From NCBI RefSeq assembly GCF_025362455.1, contig NZ_JANYGJ010000095.1, forward strand, positions 4,628-68,627: 64,000 nt of DNA, given 5' to 3'. The notes under the pieces are model-generated. The model was not told the DNA's origin. It saw nothing but the letters and a program-made list of their open reading frames with translations, and did no database searches. The DNA comes from Deinococcus sp. GTDB taxonomy: Bacteria; Deinococcota; Deinococci; Deinococcales; Deinococcaceae. Shown here one piece after another: positions 39,357 to 47,284 of this stretch (positions are counted from its first letter, which is position 1; each line of letters begins with the position of its first letter). The translations under genes were made by a program, and so were the position numbers.

Positions 39357-42300
39357 ATGACGAGCGAACCGAAAACGACGATGTTCAACCCGGTGCAGCC
39401 CAGTCCGAACTTCCCCGCGCTGGAGGAGCAGACCCTCGCCTGGTGGCAAGACAAGCAGATTTTCGAGCGGAGCCTGAAGCAAACCGAGGGCGGGCCGCGC
39501 TACACCTTCTACGAGGGGCCGCCCACCGCCAACGGGCAGCCGGGCATCCACCACGTCCAGGCGCGGAGTTTCAAGGACCTGTTTCCGCGCTTCAGGACCA
39601 TGCAGGGCTACCATGTGCCGCGCAAGGCGGGCTGGGACACGCACGGGCTGCCGGTCGAGCTGGGCGTGGAGAAAAAACTCGGCCTGAATTCCAAGCGCGA
39701 GGTGGAGGCCTACGGCATCGACAAATTCAACGCCGAGTGCCGCCAGAGTGTTTTTATCTACGAGGGCGAGTGGCGCAAGTTCACCGAGCGGATGGGCTAC
39801 TGGGTCAATCTGGACGATCCGTACATGACGCTCAACGCCAGCTACATCGAGTCGGTGTGGTGGAGCGTGGGCGAGTTGCAGAAAAAGGGGCTGCTCTACA
39901 AGGGCTTCCGGGTCGCGCCGTACTGCCCCCGCGACGGCACGACGCTCAGCAACGCCGAGGTCAGCGAGGGCTACAGGGATATTCAGGATCCGAGCGTGTA
40001 CATCACGCTTGATCTGGCCGATCCGGACGCCCTGGGCCTGCCCGCCGGGAGCGCCTTTATGTTCTGGACCACGACGCCCTGGACGGTGCCGTACAACGCC
40101 GGGATCACGCTCAACCCAGATTTCGAATATGTGGCCGTGAAAGACCCGCAGGGCGGCAAGGTGCTGATCGTGGCCGAACGCCTGAAAACCAGCCTGTTTG
40201 GTGAAGACGCTCTGGTCGTGAAGAGTTTCCAGGCGCGGGAGCTGGAACGAGTACCGTACCTACCGCTATACCGGGAGGGCTACGACGCCGAGGGCGAGGG
40301 TAAGCCCGTCTGGTTTGCCGGGCTTGACGGCTACGTCACCGATACCGACGGCAGTGGTATCGTGCCCAACTCACCTGCCTTCGGTGAAGACGACCTGCGG
40401 GTGGGCCTGAGATACGATTTCCCGGTGGTGGTCGGTGTGGACCCGGAGGGCAAACACCGCTTCGGTCCGTGGAAAGACCTGTTTTTCAAAGACGCCAGTA
40501 CTCCGGTCATCCGTGATCTGCGTGCCAGGGGCCACCTGTGGCGCGATACCACGTTTGTCCACTCCTACCCGCACTGCTGGCGCTGCGGCACGCCGCTGAT
40601 GTACTACGCCACCGAGAGCTGGTATCTGAGCAACACCAGTCTCAAAGAGCGGCTGATCGAACTCAATCAAAGTATCGACTGGCACCCGCCGCACATCAAA
40701 AACGGGCGCTACGGCGGCTGGCTGGACAACCTTCTGGACTGGAACCTCAGCAGGAGCCGCTACTGGGGCACGCCGCTGCCGATCTGGGAAGCCGAGGACG
40801 GCGAGTACGTGGTGGTGAGCAGCTTTGCCGAGCTGGCCGAGCTGACCGGCAAGGCGCATGTGCAAGGCGCCGACTTCGATCCGCACCGGGGCGTACCGGG
40901 CGGCGTGGACGAGCTGACCTTCACCAGGGGCGGCAAGACCTTCAAGCGCGTGCCCTACGTGATGGACGTCTGGTACGACTCCGGCAGCATGCCCTTCGCC
41001 CAGCACCACTACCCGTTCGAGAACAAAGAAACCTTCGAGCAGGGCGGCTTTCCCGCCGACTTCATCGCCGAGGCCATCGACCAGACGCGGGGCTGGTTCA
41101 ACTCGCTGCACCAGATCGCCGCGATGGTCTTCGACTCGGTGGCGTACAAGTCGGTGATCTGCTCCGGGCACATCCTGGACGAGAAGGGCCTGAAGATGAG
41201 CAAGAGCAGGGGCAACATCGTCGACCCCTGGGAAGTTTTCAACAGCTTCGGCGCCGACGCGGCCCGCTGGTACATGTACGTCTCGGCGCCGCCGGAACTC
41301 AGCCGCCGCTTCGGCATGAACCTGGTGGGCGAGGCGTTTCGCAGCTACTTCCTGACGCTGTGGAACACCTACAGTTTCTTCGTGCTGTACGCCAATCTGG
41401 ACAAACCGGACCTCAGCGCGGCGCCCCCGGTTGCCGAGCGCCCGGAAGTGGACCGCTGGCTGATGGCGAAGCTGCAAACCCTGATCGGCACCGTCACCGA
41501 GCGGCTGGAGCATTACGATCCCACCGGATCGAGCCGGGCCATCCAGGAATTCGTCACCGAGGACCTGAGCAACTGGTACGTGAGGCGCAACCGCCGCCGC
41601 TTCTGGTCGGGCGACGGAAAGGTGGACACCAGCGCCTACGCCACGCTGCACGCCGCGCTGAAGACGGTGACGCTGCTGACGGCGCCGTTCACACCGTTCC
41701 TGGCCGAGACGCTGTATCAGAATCTGGTGCGGAATGTGGAACCTGATGCGCCCGAAAGTGTCCACCTCTCACACTGGCCGGTGATGGACGCGGCGTTGAG
41801 CGCCCCTTCTCTGGTCGGGGAGATGGACGCGGTGCTGCGGCTGGTGTCGCTGGGCCGGGCCGTGCGGGCTCAGACCGGGATACGCCAGCGCCAGCCGCTG
41901 CCCCGCGTGCTGCTTCGGGCTCGTTCGAGCGAGATGACTGCCGCATTGGGGCGGTTCGAGGAGCAAATCAAAGAAGAGTTGAACGTCAAGGAAGTCCAGC
42001 TTCTCGATCAGTACGCCGAGCTGGTGCGCTATGCGCTGCGCCCCAACCTGCCGCTGCTGGGCAAGAAGTTCGGTAAGGCGGTGCCGCAGGTCCGGGCTGC
42101 ATTGAGCGCCGCCGACGCCGCCGAGGTCGCCCGCGCCGTGCGCGATGGACGGCAGTTCGAGGTGACGCACGGCGAGGACCGCTTCGAGCTGGGGCCGGAC
42201 GAGGTGCTGGTCGACGCCCAGTCGCCGGAGGGCTTCGCGGCCAGCGAGGAGGGCGGCTACCTGGTGGCCTTCGACACCACGCTGAGCCGCGAGCTGGAAC

Positions 42301-42563
42301 TGGAGGGCCTGGCCCGTGACCTGGTGCGCGGCGTGCAGGACGCCCGCAAGAAGGCAGGCTTCGAGGTGCAGGACCGAATCTCGCTGCACCTGTCGCTGAC
42401 AGGTCTGGCCCGTGAGGCGGCGCAGGCGTGGCAGGAGTACCTGCAATCCGAGACCCTGGCGGAGACGCTGGTGTTCGGGGAGGCTGCGGGCTTCAGCGCG
42501 GCGGTGGAGGGGGGCACGGCGTACCTGGAGAAACTGGAGGCGAGCGGGGCGGTGGTGGACTGA
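39357..42563 (+). CDS. ileS: Isoleucyl-tRNA synthetase
   Basis: A 1068-residue class Ia synthetase. HIGH-like motif is GPPTANGQPGIHHVQARSFKD. The CP1 editing domain (about 190-390) includes the WTTTPWTVPYNAGI threonine-rich editing motif, and KMSKS is in KGLKMSKSRGNIVDPW. The C-terminal anticodon-binding and tail domains (about 700-1068) resemble the eukaryote-like IleRS2 class in length and sequence; such enzymes are often less sensitive to mupirocin. The start at 39357 follows TTGGAG. Control comes from the AUC T-box upstream. Confidence 0.95.
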   Translation: MTSEPKTTMFNPVQPSPNFPALEEQTLAWWQDKQIFERSLKQTEGGPRYTFYEGPPTANGQPGIHHVQARSFKDLFPRFRTMQGYHVPRKAGWDTHGLPVELGVEKKLGLNSKREVEAYGIDKFNAECRQSVFIYEGEWRKFTERMGYWVNLDDPYMTLNASYIESVWWSVGELQKKGLLYKGFRVAPYCPRDGTTLSNAEVSEGYRDIQDPSVYITLDLADPDALGLPAGSAFMFWTTTPWTVPYNAGITLNPDFEYVAVKDPQGGKVLIVAERLKTSLFGEDALVVKSFQARELERVPYLPLYREGYDAEGEGKPVWFAGLDGYVTDTDGSGIVPNSPAFGEDDLRVGLRYDFPVVVGVDPEGKHRFGPWKDLFFKDASTPVIRDLRARGHLWRDTTFVHSYPHCWRCGTPLMYYATESWYLSNTSLKERLIELNQSIDWHPPHIKNGRYGGWLDNLLDWNLSRSRYWGTPLPIWEAEDGEYVVVSSFAELAELTGKAHVQGADFDPHRGVPGGVDELTFTRGGKTFKRVPYVMDVWYDSGSMPFAQHHYPFENKETFEQGGFPADFIAEAIDQTRGWFNSLHQIAAMVFDSVAYKSVICSGHILDEKGLKMSKSRGNIVDPWEVFNSFGADAARWYMYVSAPPELSRRFGMNLVGEAFRSYFLTLWNTYSFFVLYANLDKPDLSAAPPVAERPEVDRWLMAKLQTLIGTVTERLEHYDPTGSSRAIQEFVTEDLSNWYVRRNRRRFWSGDGKVDTSAYATLHAALKTVTLLTAPFTPFLAETLYQNLVRNVEPDAPESVHLSHWPVMDAALSAPSLVGEMDAVLRLVSLGRAVRAQTGIRQRQPLPRVLLRARSSEMTAALGRFEEQIKEELNVKEVQLLDQYAELVRYALRPNLPLLGKKFGKAVPQVRAALSAADAAEVARAVRDGRQFEVTHGEDRFELGPDEVLVDAQSPEGFAASEEGGYLVAFDTTLSRELELEGLARDLVRGVQDARKKAGFEVQDRISLHLSLTGLAREAAQAWQEYLQSETLAETLVFGEAAGFSAAVEGGTAYLEKLEASGAVVD

Positions 42564-42716
42564 TTGGTTGTTGATGGGACTGGGGCGGTGGCGCGGCGTT
42601 GTCAGGCGTTCGCGTTGATGGCTGTGGCTTTACGTCTGTGCAGTTGGTTTTGGTGTTGGCGGGGACGCGGCGTTGTTAGGCTTTAGCGCGTCGCTGATGC
42701 GAATGCACCCCCACCC

Positions 42717-43102
42717 CCCAGCGGGCAGCGGCCAGGCGTCCTCATGGGGAGGAGTGGCGTGCCCAGGCGCGTTCTTGGGCAGAACGGACGCCCCTGGGGA
42801 CGCCTGCCCGCTCCGTTCACGACGACAGTCCGTTCTGGCCAAGAAGGCCCGATAGGTGCCGTTCTGAACAAGACGCCCCCGCCCCGGTGGGGCGAGGGAG
42901 TTGGCGCTCCGCTGAGGATGGTACTTCCCATTCGTGCCAGCCGCACTATCTTTCGCCGCGTTCTCCACATCGTGGCCGCTTCCGTAGGGCGCCCGTGCGC
43001 CGCATCTGCCCATAACTGACCTCGCTGGAGGGGAGTGGTTTACTTCAGTCAAAAACGCTTACTGGGCGCGAATTTCTGACCCCTCTATCTCTGGGAGAGG
43101 GG
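42717..43102. repeat. Long dispersed intergenic repeat L2
   Basis: Blocks shared with L1 are AAGAAGGCCCGATAGGTGCC and GTTCTGAACAAGA, plus the inverted segment ACTTCAGTCAAAAACGCTTA then CTGGGCGCG and GACCCCTCTATCTCTGGGAG (43040-43102). GTTCTTGGGCAGAACGGACG is shared with L3. It occupies most of the 627-base ileS-MocR spacer. The short ORFs here are arginine-rich frames of the repeat, not genes. Confidence 0.75.
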
Positions 43103-43127
43103 CGCTGCGCAGCAGCGGGGTGAGGGG

Positions 43128-43190
43128 AAGTGAGCACCAGCTCATACCCTTCCCACAAGCCACGCGCCACAAGCCCGGCGCATAGCGCCC
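43128..43190. repeat. Family-2 dispersed repeat F3 (right arm)
   Basis: CCCTTCCCACAAGCCACGCG then CCACAAGCC, matching the GCCACAAGCC tracts of F1. It ends at the stop codon of the MocR-type gene (43191). Confidence 0.6.
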
Positions 43191-44621
43191 TCACGCCAGC
43201 CGCTCCACCGGCACCCTCTCCACGAACTCGGCCCAGGCCCGCGCCAGGCGCAGCACGGCTTCTTCGAGCTGCTCCGGGGGCAGGGTGAAGGGCAGGCGCA
43301 AGGTGTTGTCGGGCGCCGCGCCGACGCTCATGGCGGCGCCGGGAAACAGGCGCACCCCGTGGCGCCGGGCCAGATGCGTGTAGGCGGTGGCCTGCTCGGT
43401 GGGCAGCGTCAGCCACAGGAACTGACCGCCGGACGGGATGGTAAATCGCCAGTTGGGCAGGTGGGTGCTCAGCAGGCTCGCCAGCCGGTCGCGCTCCGGG
43501 CTCAGCGCCGCGCGGCGCTCGCGGCGAATGCTGCCCAGGTCGCGCAGCAGCGCCAGGGCCATCGCCTGACCGGGCAGCGAGGAGCCGAAGTCGGCCAGGG
43601 TCTTGTGCTGGGTGAGCTGGGCGCATAGCGTATGCGGCATCCGCAGCCAGCCGACGCGCAGCCCGGCCCAGAAAACCTTGCTGAGCGAGCCGACGTTCAG
43701 AATCTGGGCGCCGGGCTCGTACTGCGCCAGCCGGGGCGGCAGACCGTCTTCCGAGAAGGTCAGGTCGATCAGGGAATCGTCCTCGATCAGCGGCAGCCTG
43801 TGGTCAGCCACCAGCCGGGCGACGCGCTGGCGGGCACGGGCGGGCATCACCAGGCCGGTGGGATTCTGAAAGCTGGGCGTCAGGAAAGCCAGCCGGGGGG
43901 AGAAACGCAGCGCGGCGGCGAAGACGTCGGGATCCACGCCGCGCTCACCCACCGGCACGCCGCACAGCTCGGCCCCGGCAGCCCGGAATACGTCGATGGC
44001 GCCGAAGTAGGTCGGCGTTTCCATGACCACCACGTCGCCGGGCCGCAGCAGGGCCGTGGCGACCAGCGAGATGGCCTGCTGGGCGCCGCTGGTGACGATC
44101 ACCTGCTCGTAAGTGGTCGGCAAACCCTGGGCGCTGTACATCTGCGCCAGGTAAGCGCGCAGCTCCGGCAGGCCGGGCGGGTGGTACTGGGACTGCGTAA
44201 AGGCGTGGGCCGAGGCCGCCTGGAGCCGCTGCTGGTGGGAGGGCGACAGGTACGGCACGGCAATCGTCAGGTCGATCTCGCCGATCACCCCACCGGCGGA
44301 GGGGGGGCTGCGCAGGGTCAGCAGCGTGGCGGTGCGCGGGGCGCTGCGGGCCACCCGGCTGCCGCTGCCGCGCTGCCGGACGGTCCAGCCCCCGCTGACC
44401 AGCTCGTCGTAGGCGGCGACCACCGTGCTGCGGCTGACGCCCAGTTGCGCGGCCAGCGTGCGCTCGGCGGGCAGGCGTTCCCAGGGAGCGAGGTGACCGC
44501 TGCGAATGTGATTCTGGACGGTGCGGGCAAGCTGCCGGTACAGGGCGCCGTTGCCCAAGCGCCAGTCGGCGAGCAGCGCCGCCCATTTGAGCGGATCGGA
44601 CGAGGGCTGGACCGGTGCCAT
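43191..44621 (-). CDS. MocR-type transcriptional regulator (GntR HTH fused to class I aminotransferase domain)
   Basis: A 476-residue protein. The winged-helix GntR domain (about 20-90) is GALYRQLARTVQNHIRSGHLAPWERLPAERTLAAQLGVSRSTV. A fold-type I aminotransferase domain follows (about 115-465), with PLP contacts TSGAQQAISLVA, FQNPTGLVMP and the Schiff-base lysine in VGSLSKVFWAGLRVGW. Such regulators sense PLP or amino-acid adducts. TAAAGT seven bases before the ATG at 44621 gives a leaderless start; the open frame upstream of it is not credible coding sequence. It is divergent from benE with palindromic sites between them. Confidence 0.88.
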   Translation of the reverse strand: MAPVQPSSDPLKWAALLADWRLGNGALYRQLARTVQNHIRSGHLAPWERLPAERTLAAQLGVSRSTVVAAYDELVSGGWTVRQRGSGSRVARSAPRTATLLTLRSPPSAGGVIGEIDLTIAVPYLSPSHQQRLQAASAHAFTQSQYHPPGLPELRAYLAQMYSAQGLPTTYEQVIVTSGAQQAISLVATALLRPGDVVVMETPTYFGAIDVFRAAGAELCGVPVGERGVDPDVFAAALRFSPRLAFLTPSFQNPTGLVMPARARQRVARLVADHRLPLIEDDSLIDLTFSEDGLPPRLAQYEPGAQILNVGSLSKVFWAGLRVGWLRMPHTLCAQLTQHKTLADFGSSLPGQAMALALLRDLGSIRRERRAALSPERDRLASLLSTHLPNWRFTIPSGGQFLWLTLPTEQATAYTHLARRHGVRLFPGAAMSVGAAPDNTLRLPFTLPPEQLEEAVLRLARAWAEFVERVPVERLA

Positions 44622-44647
44622 ATAAGCCACTTTAGCAAAGTCGTGCC

Positions 44648-44662
44648 GGACTGGACCAGTCC
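44648..44662. promoter_or_regulatory. Palindromic operator candidate between the MocR gene and benE
   Basis: GGACTGGACCAGTCC is a 15-bp palindrome perfect around the central A. CTGGACC half-sites recur at 44607-44613, and as GGTCCAG at 44702-44708 overlapping the benE-side -10. Repeated half-sites with variable spacing are typical of MocR-type targets. Confidence 0.55.
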
Positions 44663-44718
44663 ACCTGTACACAGATTGACCCTGGAAAGCAGTCCAGTTC
44701 GGGTCCAGACTGAGCCGT

Positions 44719-44736
44719 ATGAGGTCCACCTCTTGA
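44719..44736 (+). CDS. Leaderless 5-codon upstream ORF (MRSTS) before benE
   Basis: ATG AGG TCC ACC TCT TGA. Its ATG is seven bases after CAGACT (44706-44711). Its TGA overlaps the benE TTG as TTGA. No ATG, GTG or Shine-Dalgarno is available to benE itself nearby. Confidence 0.45.
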   Translation: MRSTS

Positions 44737-46043
44737 CACTCCCGCCCCTCCCACCTTCGGCTGGCCAGCGCCCGACGTTCTGGCAGGACTCCTCGCCGCA
44801 GACGGTCCTCAGCGGCCTGATCGCCATTCTGGTCGGGCTGGCAGGCCCCACCGTGCTGATCTACGCGGCGGCGAGGGCGGCGGGGTTGCCGCAGGCGGTG
44901 GTGCTCTCCTGGGTGGCCGCCGACATGGTGCTGTGCGGCGTGGTCGGTATCCTCCTGAGTCTGCGCACGCGTGTGCCGATCATCATCACCTGGTCCACGC
45001 CGGGGCTGGCTTACCTGGCGACGGCGCTGATCGGCGTACCGTTCCCGGAAGCGGTGGGCGCCTTTATCGTCTCGAACCTGCTGGTGGTCATGCTGAGCAG
45101 TTCTGAGAAGTGGCTCGGCCTGGTGCAGCGCATTCCGGGGCACCTGGCGGCGGCGCTGAACGCGGCCATCTTGCTGCCGTTCGGCTTTCATCTGGTCACG
45201 GGCATGGGCACCCAGCCGCTGCTGGTCGGGATGATGGTGCTGGGCTACTTCGCGCTGCGGAAATTCGCGCCGCTGTGGGCGGTGACCGGGGCACTCTTCG
45301 CGGGTGTGGTCTTCAGCCTGGCCTTGGGCCTGACGCACAGCGCCGCCGTGCCGCTGGGGCTGACGCCCTGGGTTCTGACCATGCCGGAGTTCTCGCTGAG
45401 CAGCGTCGTCAGCATCAGCCTGCCGCTCACCTTGCTGGCCTTCACCGGCCAGTATCTGCCGGGCTTCGCAATCCTCAAGGTCAACGGCTATCTGCCCCGG
45501 CCTGCGCCCATCGTGCGGCTGACCGGGGGCGTGGCGGCCTTCGCGGCGCTGTTCGGCGTGCATAACCTGACGCTGGCGGCGCTGCTGGCCAACATCGTCA
45601 GCGGGCCGGAGGCGCACCCCGACCCGGCGCGGCGCTACGCGGCTGCCGTCTGGGCTGGGGTGTTCTACATCGCCTTCGGGCTATTCGCGGGCACCTTCCT
45701 GGGCCTGCTGGCCCTGCTGCCCGCCGAGGCCGCCGCCGCGCTGGCCGGGCTGGCCCTGCTGGGCGCCATGAGCAGTTCGCTGCAAACGGCCTTCAGGCCC
45801 GCTGGCAGCAACCTGGCCGCCGCCGTGGTCGTGGTGGTGACGCTTTCGGGGGTGAGTTTTCTGCACGTCGGCGCGGCGTTCTGGGGCATTCTGGCCGGAC
45901 TGGCGGTCTACGGCGCCGAGGGGGTGAGGCAAGCACCGGTTCCAGCGCTGCGACCAGATGAGGAGGCGCCGGGCCAGCGTGTCCTGAGCGAGCGCGACAG
46001 TCTGAACCTGAGCGAACGCGACAGTCTGAAACAGGGCGGCTGA
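44733..46043 (+). CDS. Benzoate/H+ symporter family (BenE-like) transporter
   Basis: About 436 residues with roughly 11-12 membrane helices. The BenE-type signature appears in TVLSGLIAILVGLAGPTVLIYAAA, RVPIIITWSTPGLAYLATAL, SLPLTLLAFTGQYLPGFAILK and LFGVHNLTLAALLANIVSG. The start is uncertain: the TTG at 44733 is the only usual start codon close to the conserved region and overlaps the stop of a leaderless mini-ORF. The C-terminal tail has a duplicated LSERDSLN segment from a tandem repeat. Control by the divergent MocR regulator is likely; the substrate need not be benzoate. Confidence 0.8.
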   Translation: MTLPPLPPSAGQRPTFWQDSSPQTVLSGLIAILVGLAGPTVLIYAAARAAGLPQAVVLSWVAADMVLCGVVGILLSLRTRVPIIITWSTPGLAYLATALIGVPFPEAVGAFIVSNLLVVMLSSSEKWLGLVQRIPGHLAAALNAAILLPFGFHLVTGMGTQPLLVGMMVLGYFALRKFAPLWAVTGALFAGVVFSLALGLTHSAAVPLGLTPWVLTMPEFSLSSVVSISLPLTLLAFTGQYLPGFAILKVNGYLPRPAPIVRLTGGVAAFAALFGVHNLTLAALLANIVSGPEAHPDPARRYAAAVWAGVFYIAFGLFAGTFLGLLALLPAEAAAALAGLALLGAMSSSLQTAFRPAGSNLAAAVVVVVTLSGVSFLHVGAAFWGILAGLAVYGAEGVRQAPVPALRPDEEAPGQRVLSERDSLNLSERDSLKQGG

Positions 46044-46133
46044 GGCGAGTGTCGGCGCTCGCAACGATTCCGGTCACTCCGCGAGGTATTCAGACATGAT
46101 GAGGGTTCTCTCCGCCAAAAATTTCAGTGGACA

Positions 46134-46159
46134 TAATCTACCGACCGCTCGGTAGATTA
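46134..46159. promoter_or_regulatory. TetR-type operator
   Basis: TAATCTACCGA, CCGC, TCGGTAGATTA: a perfect 11-bp inverted repeat. It lies 37 bases upstream of the -10 TATACT (46197-46202) of the TetR-family gene, suggesting autoregulation. Confidence 0.65.
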
Positions 46160-46210
46160 CGACGTGACCGGCTTCAGAGGGCTCACAGTGGGCGTCTATA
46201 CTCAGGCCGA

Positions 46211-46846
46211 ATGGGAATCGCGGACATGACCGGAACGGAACCTGCTTTCAGGCGCGGCGCCGGGCGTCCCTTGAGGCAGGGAGGTGAGCAGGCTACCGCC
46301 GGGCGAGCCCTCGACATGGCCGAGGTGCTGCTGGAATCGCACGGCTACGTGGCGGCCTCGATGAGCGACGTGGCCAAGGGCGTGGGTATTAGCAAGGCCA
46401 GCCTCTACCACCACTTTCCCACCAAGGAGGCGCTGTTCTTGGGCGTGGCCGAGCGGATGATCGAGCGCGACGCGGCGGGCATGGCCCAGGCCATCGCCTC
46501 GGCGCCGACGGCCACCGGGCAGCTTGAGGCGCTGGCCGACTGGATGTTCTCGCAGCGGCGCCACACCGAGCGGATGCTGCGCGACACCCTGCGCTTTCTG
46601 GCCCCGGAGCACGCCGGACGCATCGGGCAGATTTTTCTGAGCCGGATGTACGCCCCGGTGGAAGCGGTCATGAGCGCGGGCATCGAACGCGGGGAATTTG
46701 CGCCGCACGCACCGGGTTTCAGCGCCTGGGCCTTCATGGGCCTGCTCTCCGAGTTCGCCGAGAGCCCGGTGCAGGTGGGCCGCCCCGACCTGGCGAGCGC
46801 CCTGGTCCGGCTGCTGGTGCAGGGACTGGGGCCACGTACAGCTTGA
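46211..46846 (+). CDS. TetR-family transcriptional regulator
   Basis: A 211-residue regulator. The N-terminal TetR HTH is ALDMAEVLLESHGYVAASMSDVAKGVGISKASLYHHFPTKEALF in shape (about residues 30-75). A helical ligand-binding domain follows. TATACT eight bases before the ATG at 46211 gives a leaderless start; the ATG at 46226 is an alternative. A perfect palindrome upstream is the probable operator. No obvious target gene sits beside it apart from the co-oriented benE upstream. Effector unknown. Confidence 0.85.
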   Translation: MGIADMTGTEPAFRRGAGRPLRQGGEQATAGRALDMAEVLLESHGYVAASMSDVAKGVGISKASLYHHFPTKEALFLGVAERMIERDAAGMAQAIASAPTATGQLEALADWMFSQRRHTERMLRDTLRFLAPEHAGRIGQIFLSRMYAPVEAVMSAGIERGEFAPHAPGFSAWAFMGLLSEFAESPVQVGRPDLASALVRLLVQGLGPRTA

Positions 46847-46939
46847 ACACGAGTAGTATGAAGGCTGGGTAGAGGTTGAAGGGGCGCCGAATAAAGGCGT
46901 TCGGGACAGCCGGGCGACGCGGGTTTCTAGACTTGACCC

Positions 46940-47179
46940 ATGACCCGAAATGACAGTGCCAAGAGCGACCAGCCCGCCGAGCAGCCCGAAATGACCGCCG
47001 ACACCGAGCAGTTGTCGAGCAGCGAGGCCGCCAAGATGCATTCCGTCGCTGGCCGGGGCGCCAAGGGGGAGCAGGGCACCGATCCCAGCGACGCATCGGT
47101 GGACGAGAACGTCAGCGTCGGGGGAAATTCGGTGTCGAAGAGTTCGAGTCTGGGCTTGGATATGAAGCTGCACGACTGA
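46940..47179 (+). CDS. Small hydrophilic, probably disordered protein
   Basis: A 79-residue protein rich in Ser, Asp, Glu, Ala and Gln with no hydrophobic segment (MTRNDSAKSDQPAEQPEMTADT...). TAGACT (46928-46933) lies six bases before the ATG, the same leaderless arrangement as well-supported genes here, which argues it is real. Composition recalls small hydrophilic stress proteins, but I recognise no family. Confidence 0.6.
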   Translation: MTRNDSAKSDQPAEQPEMTADTEQLSSSEAAKMHSVAGRGAKGEQGTDPSDASVDENVSVGGNSVSKSSSLGLDMKLHD

Positions 47180-47284
47180 CCCAAACTGCGTGAGGTTTTG
47201 GCCGTCGAGAGCTGGTGGCCGTAGCTTCGGGGGCGGCGTCTCAGCTTTCTTGCCCCCCTTCACGTAGGCTCAAATCGCTCTTCG

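Noticed and set aside
42564..43190. Several 60-140-codon frames downstream of ileS
   Set aside because: They lie within dispersed repeats L2 and F3, overlap on both strands and have low-complexity composition.
43632..44732. Upstream extension of the benE frame
   Set aside because: It is antisense to the MocR gene and has shadow-frame composition. Membrane-protein sequence begins only after 44733.
43191..45617. A continuous 808-codon minus frame across the MocR gene and benE
   Set aside because: The part upstream of 44621 is antisense to benE and is rich in Arg/Gln/His with no domain. The regulator starts at the leaderless ATG 44621.
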